From the NCBI GenBank assembly GCA_009760855.2, contig WPIO01000098.1, positions 1,255,501 to 1,292,500 on the forward strand: a stretch of DNA of 37,000 nt, in the 5' to 3' direction. The notes below the pieces were generated by a model. It was not told the DNA's origin and made no database searches. It saw only the letters and a program-made list of their open reading frames with translations. This document shows, in pieces, positions 20,651 to 31,362 of the stretch. Position 1 is the stretch's first letter; each line of letters starts with the position of its first letter. The position numbers and the translations under genes were made by a program. The stretch is from Cristatella mucedo. Lineage: Eukaryota > Bryozoa > Phylactolaemata > Cristatellidae.

Positions 20651-21423
20651 ATGGCGACATATCAAACGTCTTATTCATGTTATAAAGGACAGCATTTATC
20701 AGTACTTCCTCTAACTTAACAGGTCTTTTGAGATCTGTCAACCTCTTTGCACAAGCCGATCTATGTGGGTCTGGCTACGTCTTTCCATGTGAGTTTTCGG
20801 CGTTTCGGGAATGAAGAGACTGGCACAGTTTCAGGCATTGTGCAATTGCCACTCTTGGAATGTTTTAAGCAAGCCTAAGTACGTAGACTTCGGTTGGAAT
20901 TCTACTAGATTGTAGGCAAATTATAATGAATTATTCTCTGATCATCTTTCGATAGACGAAAGAAAGCTAGCGATCGAGCAATCCAGCAAGCTTGTCACCC
21001 ATGCAACGCTTGGCGTTGCGAAGTCTATCTAATTCTCTGGAGCACAAAACGTTTGGCCGGAGCCGTTGCGGCATAACAGATACAACCGGCTGCTGCATGA
21101 ATTACTCCGAGGAAATTCGGAGTGCCGCAGGGATGCTGGTAAAAAAAACATTTAACATAATTGAGGCCGGGACCCGTCCATAAATGACGATATTTCGTAA
21201 AAGAAGATGAAGTTTCCTGCCCTGACGACAGTGACAGCCCTAACTCGCCTCCCCTCAATTCGGGCAGCACGAAGTTCAGGAGTGGGCCAGCATCTCAACA
21301 GCATCCACCACCGATTTGAATAACGATTGGTCGTACGTTGCCTGAATGTCCCTGGCCCAGCAAGTGACGTTCTTTCCGGTCAGTAAGGCAGTGTGTGTGA
21401 TGTAATGCAATGTAATATGTAAT
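20651..21423. other. No gene recognised
   Basis: Short frames overlap antisense at 20992-21270. A 'tgtaatgcaatgtaatatg' near-repeat lies at 21398-21423, just before a LINE-A end. Confidence 0.35.
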
Positions 21424-21512
21424 GCATATCCGTCTGTAAATCCACAAAGTTATAAGCGCTATGTGGGATTTAGGTAGGAGAGTTTTGTGTAGTACACTTG
21501 TTGCCTAAGCGG
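21424..21512 (-). mobile_element. LINE-A 3' end fragment
   Basis: 'tatccgtctgtaaat', 'agttttgtgtagtacact' and 'gcctaagcgg' match the LINE-A 3' end on the minus strand (compare 35507-35592). Only the last ~90 bases of the element are present; a plus-strand LINE-A copy starts next to it. Confidence 0.8.
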
Positions 21513-22560
21513 GAAGAGGATATCACTTCTATGCTGTCGATAATTGTATTTGTCAATCAAACCGTCGGAATCTGCTGCGGCCACTAAGAAACTAAATGCT
21601 TGCCTTGCCGATATTCGATCATGGATGTCTCAAAACTTCCTGAAATTAAACGATGATAAACCGAACTGCTGCTCATAGGACACCCTAAGCGTGTAGCCAA
21701 ATTGAAAGGCTTTGCTGTTCAAATAGGTGTTACTATTGTGCGACTATCATAGCGGGCTCAAAATTTAGGTATCGTTTTCGACAGCTGTCTAAATATTAAA
21801 ATCTTTATTTAGAAGACTGGTTTTGCAGCCAGCCGTCGAGTCCGATCTCTATCCAAGATTAGGAGCTGTCACCCACAGCTGCTTGTACAAAGTGTAACTA
21901 GCTCCTTGGTTCCGTTACAGCTTGACTATTGTAGTTCCCTTTGGCTGGGCTGCCAAAGAACAATATTACGCTATGGCAGCAAACTACGAATATGGCTTTA
22001 AAGCTAGTGTTCAAGTTCCAGCGGTTTGAGCTCGTGTCTCCTTTGCTACTAGAGCTAGGTTGCATGCTCGTTGAGCAACGGATACAGAGCAAAGTTTTTA
22101 GGCTTACCCACAAGGCGAACCATGGCTTGGCTATTTCGTACCTAGCTAAACATCTGCATCAGTTTCAGCCGTTTTTCGCCCTCAGATCCTGTGTTGACAA
22201 TAATTTAGCCGACCCATTTCTCCGCTTAAACACCGTTGGCGACAGAAGCTTTAGCCCTGCAGGTACTAGACTGTGGCACTCGCTCCCACAGTTCTTAGGA
22301 AACGGCAACTACTCTCCTACTACCGAATATGGCTCATCCTTTTCCGTGGTCCTGAGCTAGTGCGTGTACTCTACTCACCACCTCAACTGCTCTCTTGACA
22401 CTGCTATGGTTCCTAATTTCTCTTTGCTGCGTGAGATATGGTCTGTAGGCTAGCAAATGCATACCGAGAGCCGCTTACACTGTGAGTGAGCTACACAAAA
22501 CTATCCTGCGTAACACCCACATGGTCTCTATGACTTTGTGGAGTTACTGACGGAGATACA
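21513..22560 (+). mobile_element. LINE-A copy, RT motif C to 3' end
   Basis: The copy begins at the RT catalytic box, which here reads YAVD instead of YADD (21530-21541). It continues through the 'FLKLNDD' region (about 21637), 'AGLPKNNITLW' (about 21942) and a 139-codon frame (21941-22360). In that frame 'LELGCMLVEQRIQSKVFRL' and 'GDRSFSPAGTRLWHSLPQFL' give the C-terminal domain. The 3' end is 'gttactgacggagataca' at 22560. Stops upstream and the lost catalytic Asp make it dead. Confidence 0.88.
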
Positions 22561-22576
22561 TGACATTGAATTTCAG

Positions 22577-23633
22577 TAGGCATTCGGTGGCCAACAGACT
22601 TCGTCTCATGCAAGAAAGAGAAAATGGGAAGCATAGCAGTGTCAGGAGAGCAATTGACGTGGTGAGTGGAGTAGACTTAGCCGGTCAGGAATGCTGAAAA
22701 GGATGAGCCATAGTCGGCAGTAGGAGAGTAGTTGTCTTTGAGTAGGAATTGTGGAAGCGAAATCCATAGTCTAGGACCTGCAGAGCTAAAGCATCTGTCG
22801 CCAGTGTTCTTTAGGAGGAGGAAAGGAACAGCTAATTTCATCTCAATGCTGGACCTGCGGGCACGAAGATTCTGAAAGTAATGCAGGCGTTTAGCTAGGT
22901 ATGAAGGAGCCTAGCCGTGGCTGCTTTTGTATGTCAGCCAATGAACTTGGATCGGTTGCTCAACCCATATGCATCCTGGCTCTTCAGGCAAAAACGAAAC
23001 GTGCCCAAACCTCTGGGACTTGAAGACAAGCCTTGCAGCCGTATTCATAATCAACTGTAGGGGCGTATGTTGCTTTCATGGGTATCCAAGCCAAAACGGA
23101 ATTACAACAGGCAAGCCGAGACAAAACTAAGGAGCTAGGTAACTTTTTTTGGCAAGCCACTGTGAAAAAGAAGCTCCTAATCTTAGATAGAGATCGGATG
23201 TGATAGGTAGCTGTAGAAAAAGTCCCCTGAATGAAGCTTTTAAAATGTAGGTATCTGTCGAAACGACGCCTAAATTTCGAGCATAATGATGGTCACTCAA
23301 CAGCATCACCTAGTTTAAGAGCAAAGCCTTTTAATCTAGCCACACGCTTAGGGTGTCTTATGAGCGGCAGTTCGGTTTCATCGTTAGTGAGTTTCAATAA
23401 GTTTTTCGACATCAAGGATCGAATGTCGGCAAGGCAAGCAATGAGTTTTTCAGTTGCTGCTGCAGATTCCGACGGCTTAAATGACAAAGACAGCTGAGTA
23501 TCTTCAGCATAAAGTGACACCCTATTCCATGGGCCGTAATCTTCTTTCCCAGAGGTTGAGTGTAAATGGAGAACAGGAAGTGATCGAGTAGAAACCATTG
23601 AGGAACTCGAGGGTTTCAACTCGATCTTCTAAT
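22577..23633 (-). mobile_element. LINE-A copy, RT motif C to near 3' end
   Basis: It lies tail-to-tail with the preceding copy. On the minus strand, 23293-23619 reads through the catalytic box, here YAED (23500-23511), then '[20 protein letters not shown]' and 'LIRHPKRVARLKGFALKLG'. The rest matches 35600-36560. It lacks about the last 90 bases of the element, which instead occur at 21424-21512. Confidence 0.85.
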
Positions 23634-23720
23634 ATTATGCTTGATTAACAAAAAAAATGAATAACATGGTTAGGTGTGACATGCATTGGGTCAACATGCA
23701 AATGTGGTCAGTGGCAGCAA
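23634..23720 (-). mobile_element. LINE-B 3' untranslated fragment
   Basis: The reverse complement matches 31165-31245: 'ccacatttgcatgttgaccc', then 'cacacctaaccatgttattc', then 'caagcataat'. The same piece appears minus-strand at 1725-1790. It interrupts or ends the LINE-A copy at 23633. Confidence 0.7.
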
Positions 23721-23798
23721 GTACAGAATGCGATGTAAAAACGGAGGAGGAAGAGGATGAATAGGTGCAAGAAAAAAAATTATTGTTGATTTACTAGC

Positions 23799-23940
23799 AT
23801 ATTCTCGTAGAACGGCAGAAGATCCCGCGAGGCTGGCGCATTGCCTCGCAGCAGCAACAGCTCAGCTGATGGATCGCTCACACCAGGACCAGTGGATCGA
23901 AGTGGTGAAAAGCGTGGAAAAAGAGGAGGAAGACTGAGAA
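23799..23940 (+). mobile_element. Possible LINE linker fragment of another family
   Basis: One frame open for about 47 codons reads 'RRTAEDPARLAHCLAAATAQ', then LMDRSHQDQWIEVVKSVEKE, before a stop. Acidic/alanine-rich helix text ending in a W-x-E-x-V-x-S-x pattern is common just upstream of an 'FTHSSRKAW' block in several LINE families. That block itself is missing. The call rests on style only. Confidence 0.35.
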
Positions 23941-23984
23941 AAAAGGAGAGGAAAGGAAAACGGAATTTGCCTCTCGCTTAACTA

Positions 23985-24165
23985 AGTTCTTGCATAGCCG
24001 TTTCAGTGAATATAAATTGAGATCAACAAAGGATCGAGGACGGATTCTTGTGGTAGTACACAGAAGACTAGTCGGATGAAATAGATCTGGTTTTCGCACG
24101 TTGTGGATTGAAAATGATTGAACAAGTATGATTTAAACCATACGAAAATTTAGCCATTGGCCTGC
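23985..24165 (-). mobile_element. LINE RT fragment (LINE-A-like, diverged), around motif B
   Basis: 'tataaattgagatcaacaaa' (about 24009) and 'gattgaaaatgattgaacaa' then gtatgatttaaacca (about 24106-24140) run parallel to LINE-A at 36592-36625 and 36690-36724. On the minus strand this is the FKS-x-L-x-x-RVQS to PQGS-VLGP interval. It is heavily altered and may belong to a sister family. Confidence 0.55.
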
Positions 24166-24489
24166 CGTTTGGTTCACCGTGCTGAGACGGTGGCTCCGAA
24201 AGCTACCTCTTCCACCGCTGCATGAGCCTGCTCGTCATCGTCATTGGTGATTCAGAGAGCATATTCTGCCATTGTACCCATGCCTGTCCAAACTTGGTTG
24301 TAGCTTAGAAACGATAGGAAGCGAATATTCATTTTAATATCACCGAGTTCGAGGTTCTCTCTCTTGCATGCAGCTTCTAAAAGTTAAGTACTTAGACATT
24401 ACATTCAGCACTATGCAAATTTTGAATTGACTACATTTTCAAGCAAAGTAATGTTCAAAGCATTTCAAGTTTTTGAAATATGTTTGTAG
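24166..24489. other. Spacer, no feature recognised
   Basis: The minus strand near 24190-24270 has a short acidic open stretch (NDDDEQAHAAVEEVAFG) that I cannot name. Nothing else is seen. Confidence 0.3.
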
Positions 24490-26705
24490 TGCAGGTCTTC
24501 TTGATGTGCATTCAGACTCGACCGGAAGCCTCAATATTCTCACTGATGCAGTGAACGGGACACTCAGGAGAGCTCTTGATACCATGCTCTCATTCATCCA
24601 CATGCAAAGTCGAGGAGATTCCTTTTAATTTAAAAAAAATCATAAAGATGCACTGGATTAAGCGAAGGCTTAAACTTCCCTGCAATTAATTGGGGTTTAA
24701 TGCAGATCTAATGAATTTCAAAGAGTTGCTTCGAGTTTCCACCCTGAAGTTTAAAAAGCTAGGGCTTCTTGTTTCACTCGAAAGCTGAACTCCCGTCAGT
24801 CGGACACGAAACAGGCTTTTAAAACAGTAAATCGTGTACTAGCCAATGCTGACAGGTCAAGATATTGAGGGCTCAGCCAAAAAGTTGTCATTCTACTTTA
24901 CTGAAAAAACTGTGTCCATTCTTGCCTCCATAAAGCCCCCTCCGACTAAAGTGATCCCGATTCAATGACCTGTGACCTTCTTTAAAAGATTTTCCGAGGT
25001 TTCTGCATACGATGTGGCTATCTATTAAGGTCTAGCAAAATAATGTCGTCTCCTACAGACCCTATACCATCATCTCTGTGGTCTTTACTGGCCGACCAAC
25101 TTTCCACTGCCGTAACCAAGATTTTTAATGTTTCTTTGGAAAATTTAGTCTTTCCCAAGTTCTTCAAATCGTTAATCGTTATACCACACTTAAAAAGCCT
25201 GGATTAGATACAGGATTCCTTGCAAACTTTCGCCCAGTTTTGCTTCTTCCTTTCTTTTCAAAGATTCTTGAAACAATTGTTACAAAGGAGCTGCATGAAG
25301 ATATTGAAAAGAAGAAAATGCCACAAGCATGTCAATCAGGGTTCAAGAGGCAGCAATCAGCTGATACAGCTTTCCTACGAGTTAATACTGACATTGTACG
25401 AGGTAAAGATGATGGAGTATAACTGCCCAAGCTCTGCCAGATCTATCAGCTACCTTTGACTAAATTGATCACGATATTCTACTTGAAGATTTCAGGATAA
25501 AATCGGTCAGGCAGACGAAGCTCTGACGTCGTTTAAATCGCACTTAAGTAATCGTGTTCAATCCGTGTCGTGTCGGGGTCAGGTCTCACGCACGAGACAG
25601 TTCACCTGTGGAGTGTCACAAGAGTCTGTACTCGGTCCCTTACAGTTCTTAATTTATACCCAACCTCTGGGAAAAGTGAGTAAGGCCCATGGATAACAAT
25701 ATTACTTTTATGCTGAAAATACTCAGCTGAATTTGTCATTCAAGCAGTCCGAATATACAGCAGCAACTGAGATAGTAAAAGCTAGTCTAGCTGAACTCTA
25801 TCCTGGATTTCAGAAAACTTCTTGAAAATAAATGACGATACCACCTAACTGCTGCTTACAGAACACCCTAAGCATGTGGCTGGATTAAAAGGCTTGCTCT
25901 TCTAGTAGGTGATGCTGTATTGCGACCGCCACCACTTGCTCAAAAAAAGGTTTCGTTTTCGACAGCTGCCAAAATTTTAAAAGCTTCATTCAGAAAACTT
26001 CATCTAGAATAGCCATCACGTCTAATCATTATTCAAGATTAGGAGCCGTCATCCACTGGTCTTGAGAAACATTGAACTAGCTCCTTAGTTCTGTCTCTGT
26101 TTGATTATTGTAATTCCCTTTATGCTGGGCTACCAAAAAAAGCAACTAAGCCACTGCAGATGGCTATGAATATGGCTGCAAGGATAGTCTTCAAGTCCGA
26201 GAGGTTTGAGCACGTGTCGTATATGCTAAGAGAGCTAGGATGGATGTGGGTTAAGCAACTGACACAGAGCAAAGTTCATAGGCTGGCGCACAAGAGCAGC
26301 AACGGCTTGGCTCTAAAATACCTAGCTGAACGCCAGCATTAGTTTCCGGATCTTCGTGTCCTCAGATTCTGTATAGAAAATAACTTATCTCTTCCACTCT
26401 TCCTCTCAAAGACCACTTTGGAACTCACTTCCACAATTCTTAGGCAACGGCAACTACTATCCTGCTGCCAAATACGGCTCATCCTTTTTTGCAGTCCTTA
26501 GCTGCTGCGTCTATTCTACTCACCACCTCAACTGCTCTCCTAGCACTGCTATGCTTCCTACTTCCTCTTTGTTGCTGGGGATGTGGTCTGTAGGCTACCG
26601 AATGCATACCAAAAGCCGCTTAGGCTGTAAGTGTGTATACAAAAGTCTTTGGTGTAATACCTACATAGTCCGTATGACTTTTTAGAGTTACAGATGAATA
26701 TACAT
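24490..26705 (+). mobile_element. LINE-A copy, linker, RT and C-terminal domain
   Basis: This is the longest plus-strand copy. Order: linker (from about 24500; 'QAFKTVNRVLANADRSRY' at 24811 on); 'PIPSSLWSLLADQLS' (25066); RT fingers with 'NFRPVLLLPFFSKILE' (25224-25270) and 'QSGFKRQQSADTAFLRV' (25335-25385); 'HLSNRVQSVSCRGQVSRTR' (25540 on); motif B 'GVSQESVLGPL' (25612-25645); and a catalytic box reading YAEN in place of YADD (25709-25720). Then come the C-terminal domain (26160-26342, 'ELGWMWVKQLTQSKVHRL') and the 3' end near 26705. Motif A is frameshifted. The protein would reverse-transcribe the element's RNA at the target site; both active-site Asp residues are affected. Confidence 0.88.
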
Positions 26706-27689
26706 TACACTACTTAGCAAGGTCGATTAAAATGCGTCAACACGACACAGCACCATTACATTTGCTCAGTAACGTAAAAATGTTTGATGAGATGCGTATA
26801 TTGAGTGTCTGATAGTCCGATTCTGCATACCAATTAGACTCGACAGTATCTAAGTCATCTTAGTGCTTAGATTCAATCCATGCTAGCAGTTTGCTTTAGG
26901 AAGTCCTAAACGACGGAATGGCATCTGTGGCTCAATTGACTCATCGGACTGAAATGATAGTAATCTTAACCGGACATGTTTTTCCTAATACAGATTATTG
27001 ATCTGCATAGTAAAGATATTGCAGACACAAGTTTAACGAGAGAAACCAAAGCATGTCTGTCAAAGATAAACATTTCGGGCTGATCTTTTAGTACATATTC
27101 GATTTTTGTTTATACCAAACTGCATATCACTGTACGTGCACTTGTGCCAATGAGCTTCAACGATTGAAGCCTGCACCTCAGTCAACCTCAATCCAATTCA
27201 GTACAATATAATTTTTTCCAAGTCCACCTCAAATCGGCTAAGCAGAACCCAATCAAGTTTCGAACATCAAACTACTCTACATTGAAAACGTACGTGGATC
27301 ATGTCGCACAATAACAATCGGGCATTCTTATGACGTCCACTAAATATTATTGCAGTGGCCTCGGCCTAATACCTAAATCCGTTGCATTCAACAGCACAAC
27401 AAAATAAATCCTGTTAGAAAAGCTCCTCTTTTGATTTTATATGACAGTACACTCTGTGACGATTGCTCTTCAAAAACTTCACTTGCAGTATCACTGCAGT
27501 TTACGTGCAATTTCCTGCTATTAAATGCAGAATCTTGAGCGAGACCATAACATACTTTAATTCAACGAATTAACAGCAGAAAACATAAATTGATTTTATT
27601 GACGTTCAGTTTGTATTGCATCATAAATAGCACCGTGTTGGGTGCACACCTACGTGAAGTAGAAATAATTGTGCATCCTCGTACTATGG
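26706..27689. other. About 1 kb, A/T-rich, no gene recognised
   Basis: Many 'caattc', 'caatcc' and similar words recur around 27180-27260, but no clear unit or frame is seen. Confidence 0.35.
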
Positions 27690-27905
27690 CAAAATGTGAA
27701 AATCACCAACAATAACAACGAGATTCTCTAAAATCCGCTCGATTCAACTGCAATTCACCTTCAAATTGCCATCACAAAGCTCTAGTAGATATTGCATATA
27801 AGAATATACTCAGCTCAAAGTGGGCCTACCACATTTTACTCCATCGTCCACACACATTCTCATGCAATGCACTGCTGTAGACTTTAACGGCCCGGTCCCA
27901 TGTTA
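27690..27905 (+). repeat. X repeat, copy 1
   Basis: It aligns with 28945-29160: 'ctgcaattcaccttcaaat' (27748) versus 'ctgcaattcatcttcaaat' (29001), then 'cagctcaaagtg' versus 'cagttcaaagtg', then 'catgcaatgcactgctgtag' versus 'gcactgcactgcagtcgac'. It carries no frame. The orientation is arbitrary. The family is not recognised; it could be a SINE body, a MITE or a dispersed satellite. Confidence 0.6.
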
Positions 27906-28204
27906 CAATCCACCTAAATCCGCTGAAATCCGAGGGGCAGTGACCAGAATAAGTACACTAGAATATGTAATTGTGATAGTAGCTGCTCTAATGTTCAATT
28001 ATTGTGTACTAAAATAACTTCATGCTAACTGCCTTGAATATCCTGCATCAATACATTATAATCGACGGCCATAACCCGGGTCAGTACGTAACACCACCGT
28101 AATCCACCACAAAATGATCAGAAGGCACACAACTTAAGCTCTATTATTGACTTTAAGTTGCTTTATTTTCAGTTACCGTGTAACCCGCCCTGACCGTTCG
28201 ACCT
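27906..28204. other. Spacer, no feature recognised
   Basis: No repeat or frame is assignable apart from short X-like words near 27910-27930. Confidence 0.3.
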
Positions 28205-28345
28205 GGTTTGGTCGCTAAGCTGGTTCGGTCCAGCTGTTTAGGTACTAGCCCCGACAAGGTCTGGGTAAGTTCGTGGGCTCGAGCCCTAATTCATACGTGA
28301 TGCACCTTAATAGAGATTAAGTTCACTATTAGTGCCATACACATG
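28205..28345 (+). mobile_element. SINE2 copy (tRNA-derived, LINE-B tail)
   Basis: It contains 'tggttcggtccagctgttta', 'ccgacaaggtctgggtaag', a B-box-like 'gtgggctcgagccc' (28273-28286) and a tail 'atgcaccttaatagagatta' followed by 'agttcac'. The order is the same as in the copies at 2365 and 9676. The right half of the tail hairpin is damaged. Confidence 0.7.
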
Positions 28346-28494
28346 AATTATTTTTATACATATATTTCACCTCGGACAAATCGTTGCAATTAGAGGCAAT
28401 TGCTGGGCAAATAAGGCCACTCGGTACGATCCATCGAAAATCGCCAGAAAGTGACTCTGCTAAAGCCAAACCTTTCTTACATGTCACACCTCGT

Positions 28495-28590
28495 AAAGTT
28501 GAAAGTGCATTTGCATACTGTCAACCAATCACTCACGCACAAGGGAAAGCAATGAAGTGCAATCTACAGCAACGACTCGGACTAATGCTC
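28495..28590 (+). repeat. X repeat, partial copy
   Basis: 'gttgaaagtgca' and, further on, 'gcaatgaagtgcaatctacagcaacg' (split across 28545-28570) follow the pattern of copies 1 and 2 of X. It is short and diverged. Confidence 0.35.
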
Positions 28591-28837
28591 TAACTTTAGG
28601 CAAAGGGACGAGAAACTGACAATGCGAAGCCGTAGCTTTCATTACAAATACCATTCGTCTGTGTCCAAAGCAAAAACACGGCATTTTCAAAATTCTTCGC
28701 CATCTAACTGTCAGCAATGCTCGGCAAGCTACATCAATGGCAAGGTTAATACTCAAATCTACATCATTCCGCTAAAAAATGATTGAAAATTGGCCTCCTT
28801 ATGCTCAGATTTCTAAAGCATATGACAATTCCGCCTG

Positions 28838-29290
28838 CTAAATGTCGGCTCATTAAAGCAAAGTGGTTATATATTCACGATAAGGCTCTCCAGGAGAAGT
28901 GAGATGCATGACTGCTTCCAGAGACCTGAAAACTCGCATTCGGGCAATATGCAGTAATCGCCCGAAATGACACGGAAACTCCGAAATCCAATCTATTCCG
29001 CTGCAATTCATCTTCAAATCGCCATACCAACGCTCCAGTTCACATCGCATGTAATATTAGACTCAGTTCAAAGTGCACCGACCAAATTTCACTTCATTGT
29101 CCGCATGCCTTCTAATGCACTGCACTGCAGTCGACTGCAACGTTGATCCCGTACTGCAATTGACATTAATTTTTGATTTATATTACAAATACCACCTGCT
29201 AAATCTCTGCTCGATAAAAACCAAGTGGTTATATATTCACGATAGGGGTGTCCAGGAGAAGTTGGATGGAGGCTGCTTACAGAAACTTCG
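28838..29290 (+). repeat. X repeat, copy 2, inside a ~360-bp tandem duplication
   Basis: A ~90-bp block at 28838-28925 recurs at 29196-29287 ('aagtggttatatattcacga' then 'tccaggagaagt'), a period of about 360. The interval contains X copy 2 (28945-29160, pairing with 27690-27905). This looks like a locally duplicated repeat unit. It has no coding content. Confidence 0.65.
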
Positions 29291-29379
29291 ACGATGCCCT
29301 GATCTTGTAACTACAAAACTGGGACCGTCCGATCCGGGTACTCATTATTTTATGATATGCGATCTGTAAAGGTTCGTAG

Positions 29380-29495
29380 GGGGTTACACCTGTTGTCCGT
29401 GAATCTCGCGGCTATGCAGCAAATATAAAGTGCCCAGAAAGATATCCGGATACTCCAAGGGCCCTATATCACGAATGTTATTATTATCATTGTAA
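29380..29495 (+). mobile_element. Solo LINE-B 3' tail
   Basis: 'atgcagcaaatataaagtgc' then ccagaaagat...aagggccct is the LINE-B tail, ending in an (ATT)n-like 'gttattattatcattg'. The outer stem bases are changed together (AGTGCCC with GGGCCCT). Body sequence upstream is not recognisable. Confidence 0.65.
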
Positions 29496-30625
29496 GATGC
29501 CCAGTTTTTTGCCCGGGTCGTTGCTTGAATCAGCTCCTATCGGGTCCCAATAAAAAATAGTGCCCTCCCTGTAGTGATATATTGACCTCCTGCTGATTGT
29601 GCAAACTAGTTCACAGAGGAGTTTTCGGAGTACCTCTCTAAAATATGTGTGTGTGACAGGCCCCTACTGATTGCAGGACACTTCCAAATTCGTATTGACG
29701 ACCCTAAGAACAGCCAGGTCTGCTTATTTTTTGGTTGTATGGATAATTATGTTTTTGTTTAACACATTAATCATTCTACCTACGTCGCTGGCCGGATCCT
29801 AGATATTCTTTTTACTGAGGACGTCTGCCCCACTGACCTTGCAGTATTTTTACAGACCAGCTCGGATAATTATTTGTTCTCGTTTACTGATCCTGAGCTC
29901 TTGTATGTATAGAGTAACGTCAAATTTCTCCAGTGACGTGACTTTAATGGCGTAGACTAAGACTCACCTTTGAAATATTTATGGGCCGCATGTCTTCTTG
30001 ATCTGCACCTCAATTCAATCGACCAAATTAACACCCTTCTTTCCTGATACAGAAAACATGACACTTCGGAGTGCTATGGACAAGAATGCTGCAATACAAT
30101 CGTATGCCATGGTCCTTAATAACATTCCCCGGAGGTTGGGTATAAATGGAGAAGTGCAAGGAACCAAGAACAGAACCCCGAGGGATCCCGCGGGACACGG
30201 GTCTCTAAGGTGATACCAGACCCCAACATGGCACGGATTGAACACGATCGGTGAACAGTTGTATTACCTACAGCTTACAGAGTCGTGGAGATTACTTAAA
30301 ATTTAAAAAAAACTTCAAAAGATGCGCCGTTAGAAGCACACACTTCACTGACGTTTCAAGGAAAGAGTTAGGATGCACTAATATAAGGGAATCATAATAA
30401 TGCAATAATTTATTATCTGGTCAATTAAAAACCCTTCAATTGAGTCAACTGTGGAAGCTCAAAAAAAGGTAAGGCTCATTTGTTCACTGGAAAGCTGAAA
30501 TTAAGCCAGTGAGGCGTACACGATTTGTAAGTCCGTAAACAATTTACTGGCCAATGTTGAGACGTAAGAGTCCCCAAATAATTAAAGCCCGGCCAATAAT
30601 TTCGCAGCCTTCCTTACAGACAAAA
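29496..30625 (+). mobile_element. LINE fragment: endonuclease C-terminal part and linker
   Basis: Frames give parts of an apurinic-type endonuclease (APE) followed by a linker. They are 'FSEYLSKIC' (about 29623), a broken G-D-F-N region (29670-29700), 'GRILDILFTED' (29791-29823) and 'SSDNYLFSFTDPELL' (29858-29902). In working APE-type LINEs the S-D-H motif holds a catalytic His; here it is Asn. The linker at 30480-30560 ('actggaaagctgaaattaag') parallels 24770-24850 of LINE-A. It probably belongs to the same copy as the next feature, with the RT core deleted between them. Confidence 0.75.
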
Positions 30626-31362
30626 TTGTGCTGATGAGTCACTCGATGATGCCCTGCTACCCCATCTCGAATTCTGCAACTCACTGCTTACTGGCCTACC
30701 AGCATGTGCGATCAGGCGATTGCAGCCGGTGCAAAACTCTGCAGCTAGGATTGTCTATCGTGAGCGTCGCAGTTGCCACATTACTCCTCTTTTCGCCGAC
30801 CTGCTCTGGCTACCAGTCAAGCAACGGATTGACTTCAAGCTTTTGTCGCTCACTTTTAGGTCCCTTCATTCTATGGCTCCAGCCTATCTGTCAGATATAC
30901 TACCCCATCAGCCCAATCATCGTACCACCCGCTTTTCGGAATCAAACAGTCTAGAAATACCTCTTAGAAACCTTAAATCCTTTGGAGACCGTGCATTTAG
31001 TTCATATGCTCCAAAAGCCTGGAACTTCCTCCCGACCTGCGTCAGAACATCCCTGACCTGACCACATTTAAAAGGAACCTAAAAACACACCTATTTAGGA
31101 CAGCATTAGCGGGTCCCTGTGATTCGTCCTTGATGTGATTATGCGTGCTGACACTGTGCATGCTGCCACTAACCACATTTGCATGCTGACCCTGTGCATG
31201 TCACCCCTAACCATATTATTCATTTTTTTGTTTTTCAAGCATGATTTTACTTACCATTCAATTGCATTTCACTTTACAGCAAATGTAAAGCGCCTAGAGA
31301 GAGATTAAGTTCTCCGAGGGCGCTTGATCAAGTGGATTATTATTATTATTATAATTATTACT
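30626..31362 (+). mobile_element. LINE-B C-terminal domain and 3' end, best-kept copy
   Basis: It starts in 'LPHLEFCNSLLTGLPAC' (about 30656-30706) and continues, after one frame change, through 113 codons (30720-31061). These include 'LQPVQNSAARIVYR', 'LLWLPVKQRIDFKLLSLTF' and 'SYAPKAWNFLPTC', the textbook order of the CR1/L2 RT C-terminal region. The 3' untranslated part (31080-31278) leads to the tail 'aaatgtaaagcgcctagaga' and an (ATT)n end at 31336-31362. The RT core upstream is missing by internal deletion. Confidence 0.9.
31279..31330 (+). promoter_or_regulatory. LINE-B 3' tail stem-loop (reference copy)
   Basis: AGCGCC (31289 on) can pair with GGCGCT (31318-31323), and GAGA with TCTC inside, giving a two-part stem-loop at the RNA 3' end. 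In L2-like elements such a 3' stem-loop is what the RT recognises. The same fold can be drawn for several other tails in this window, including those of SINE2. The structure is inferred, not measured. Confidence 0.55.
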
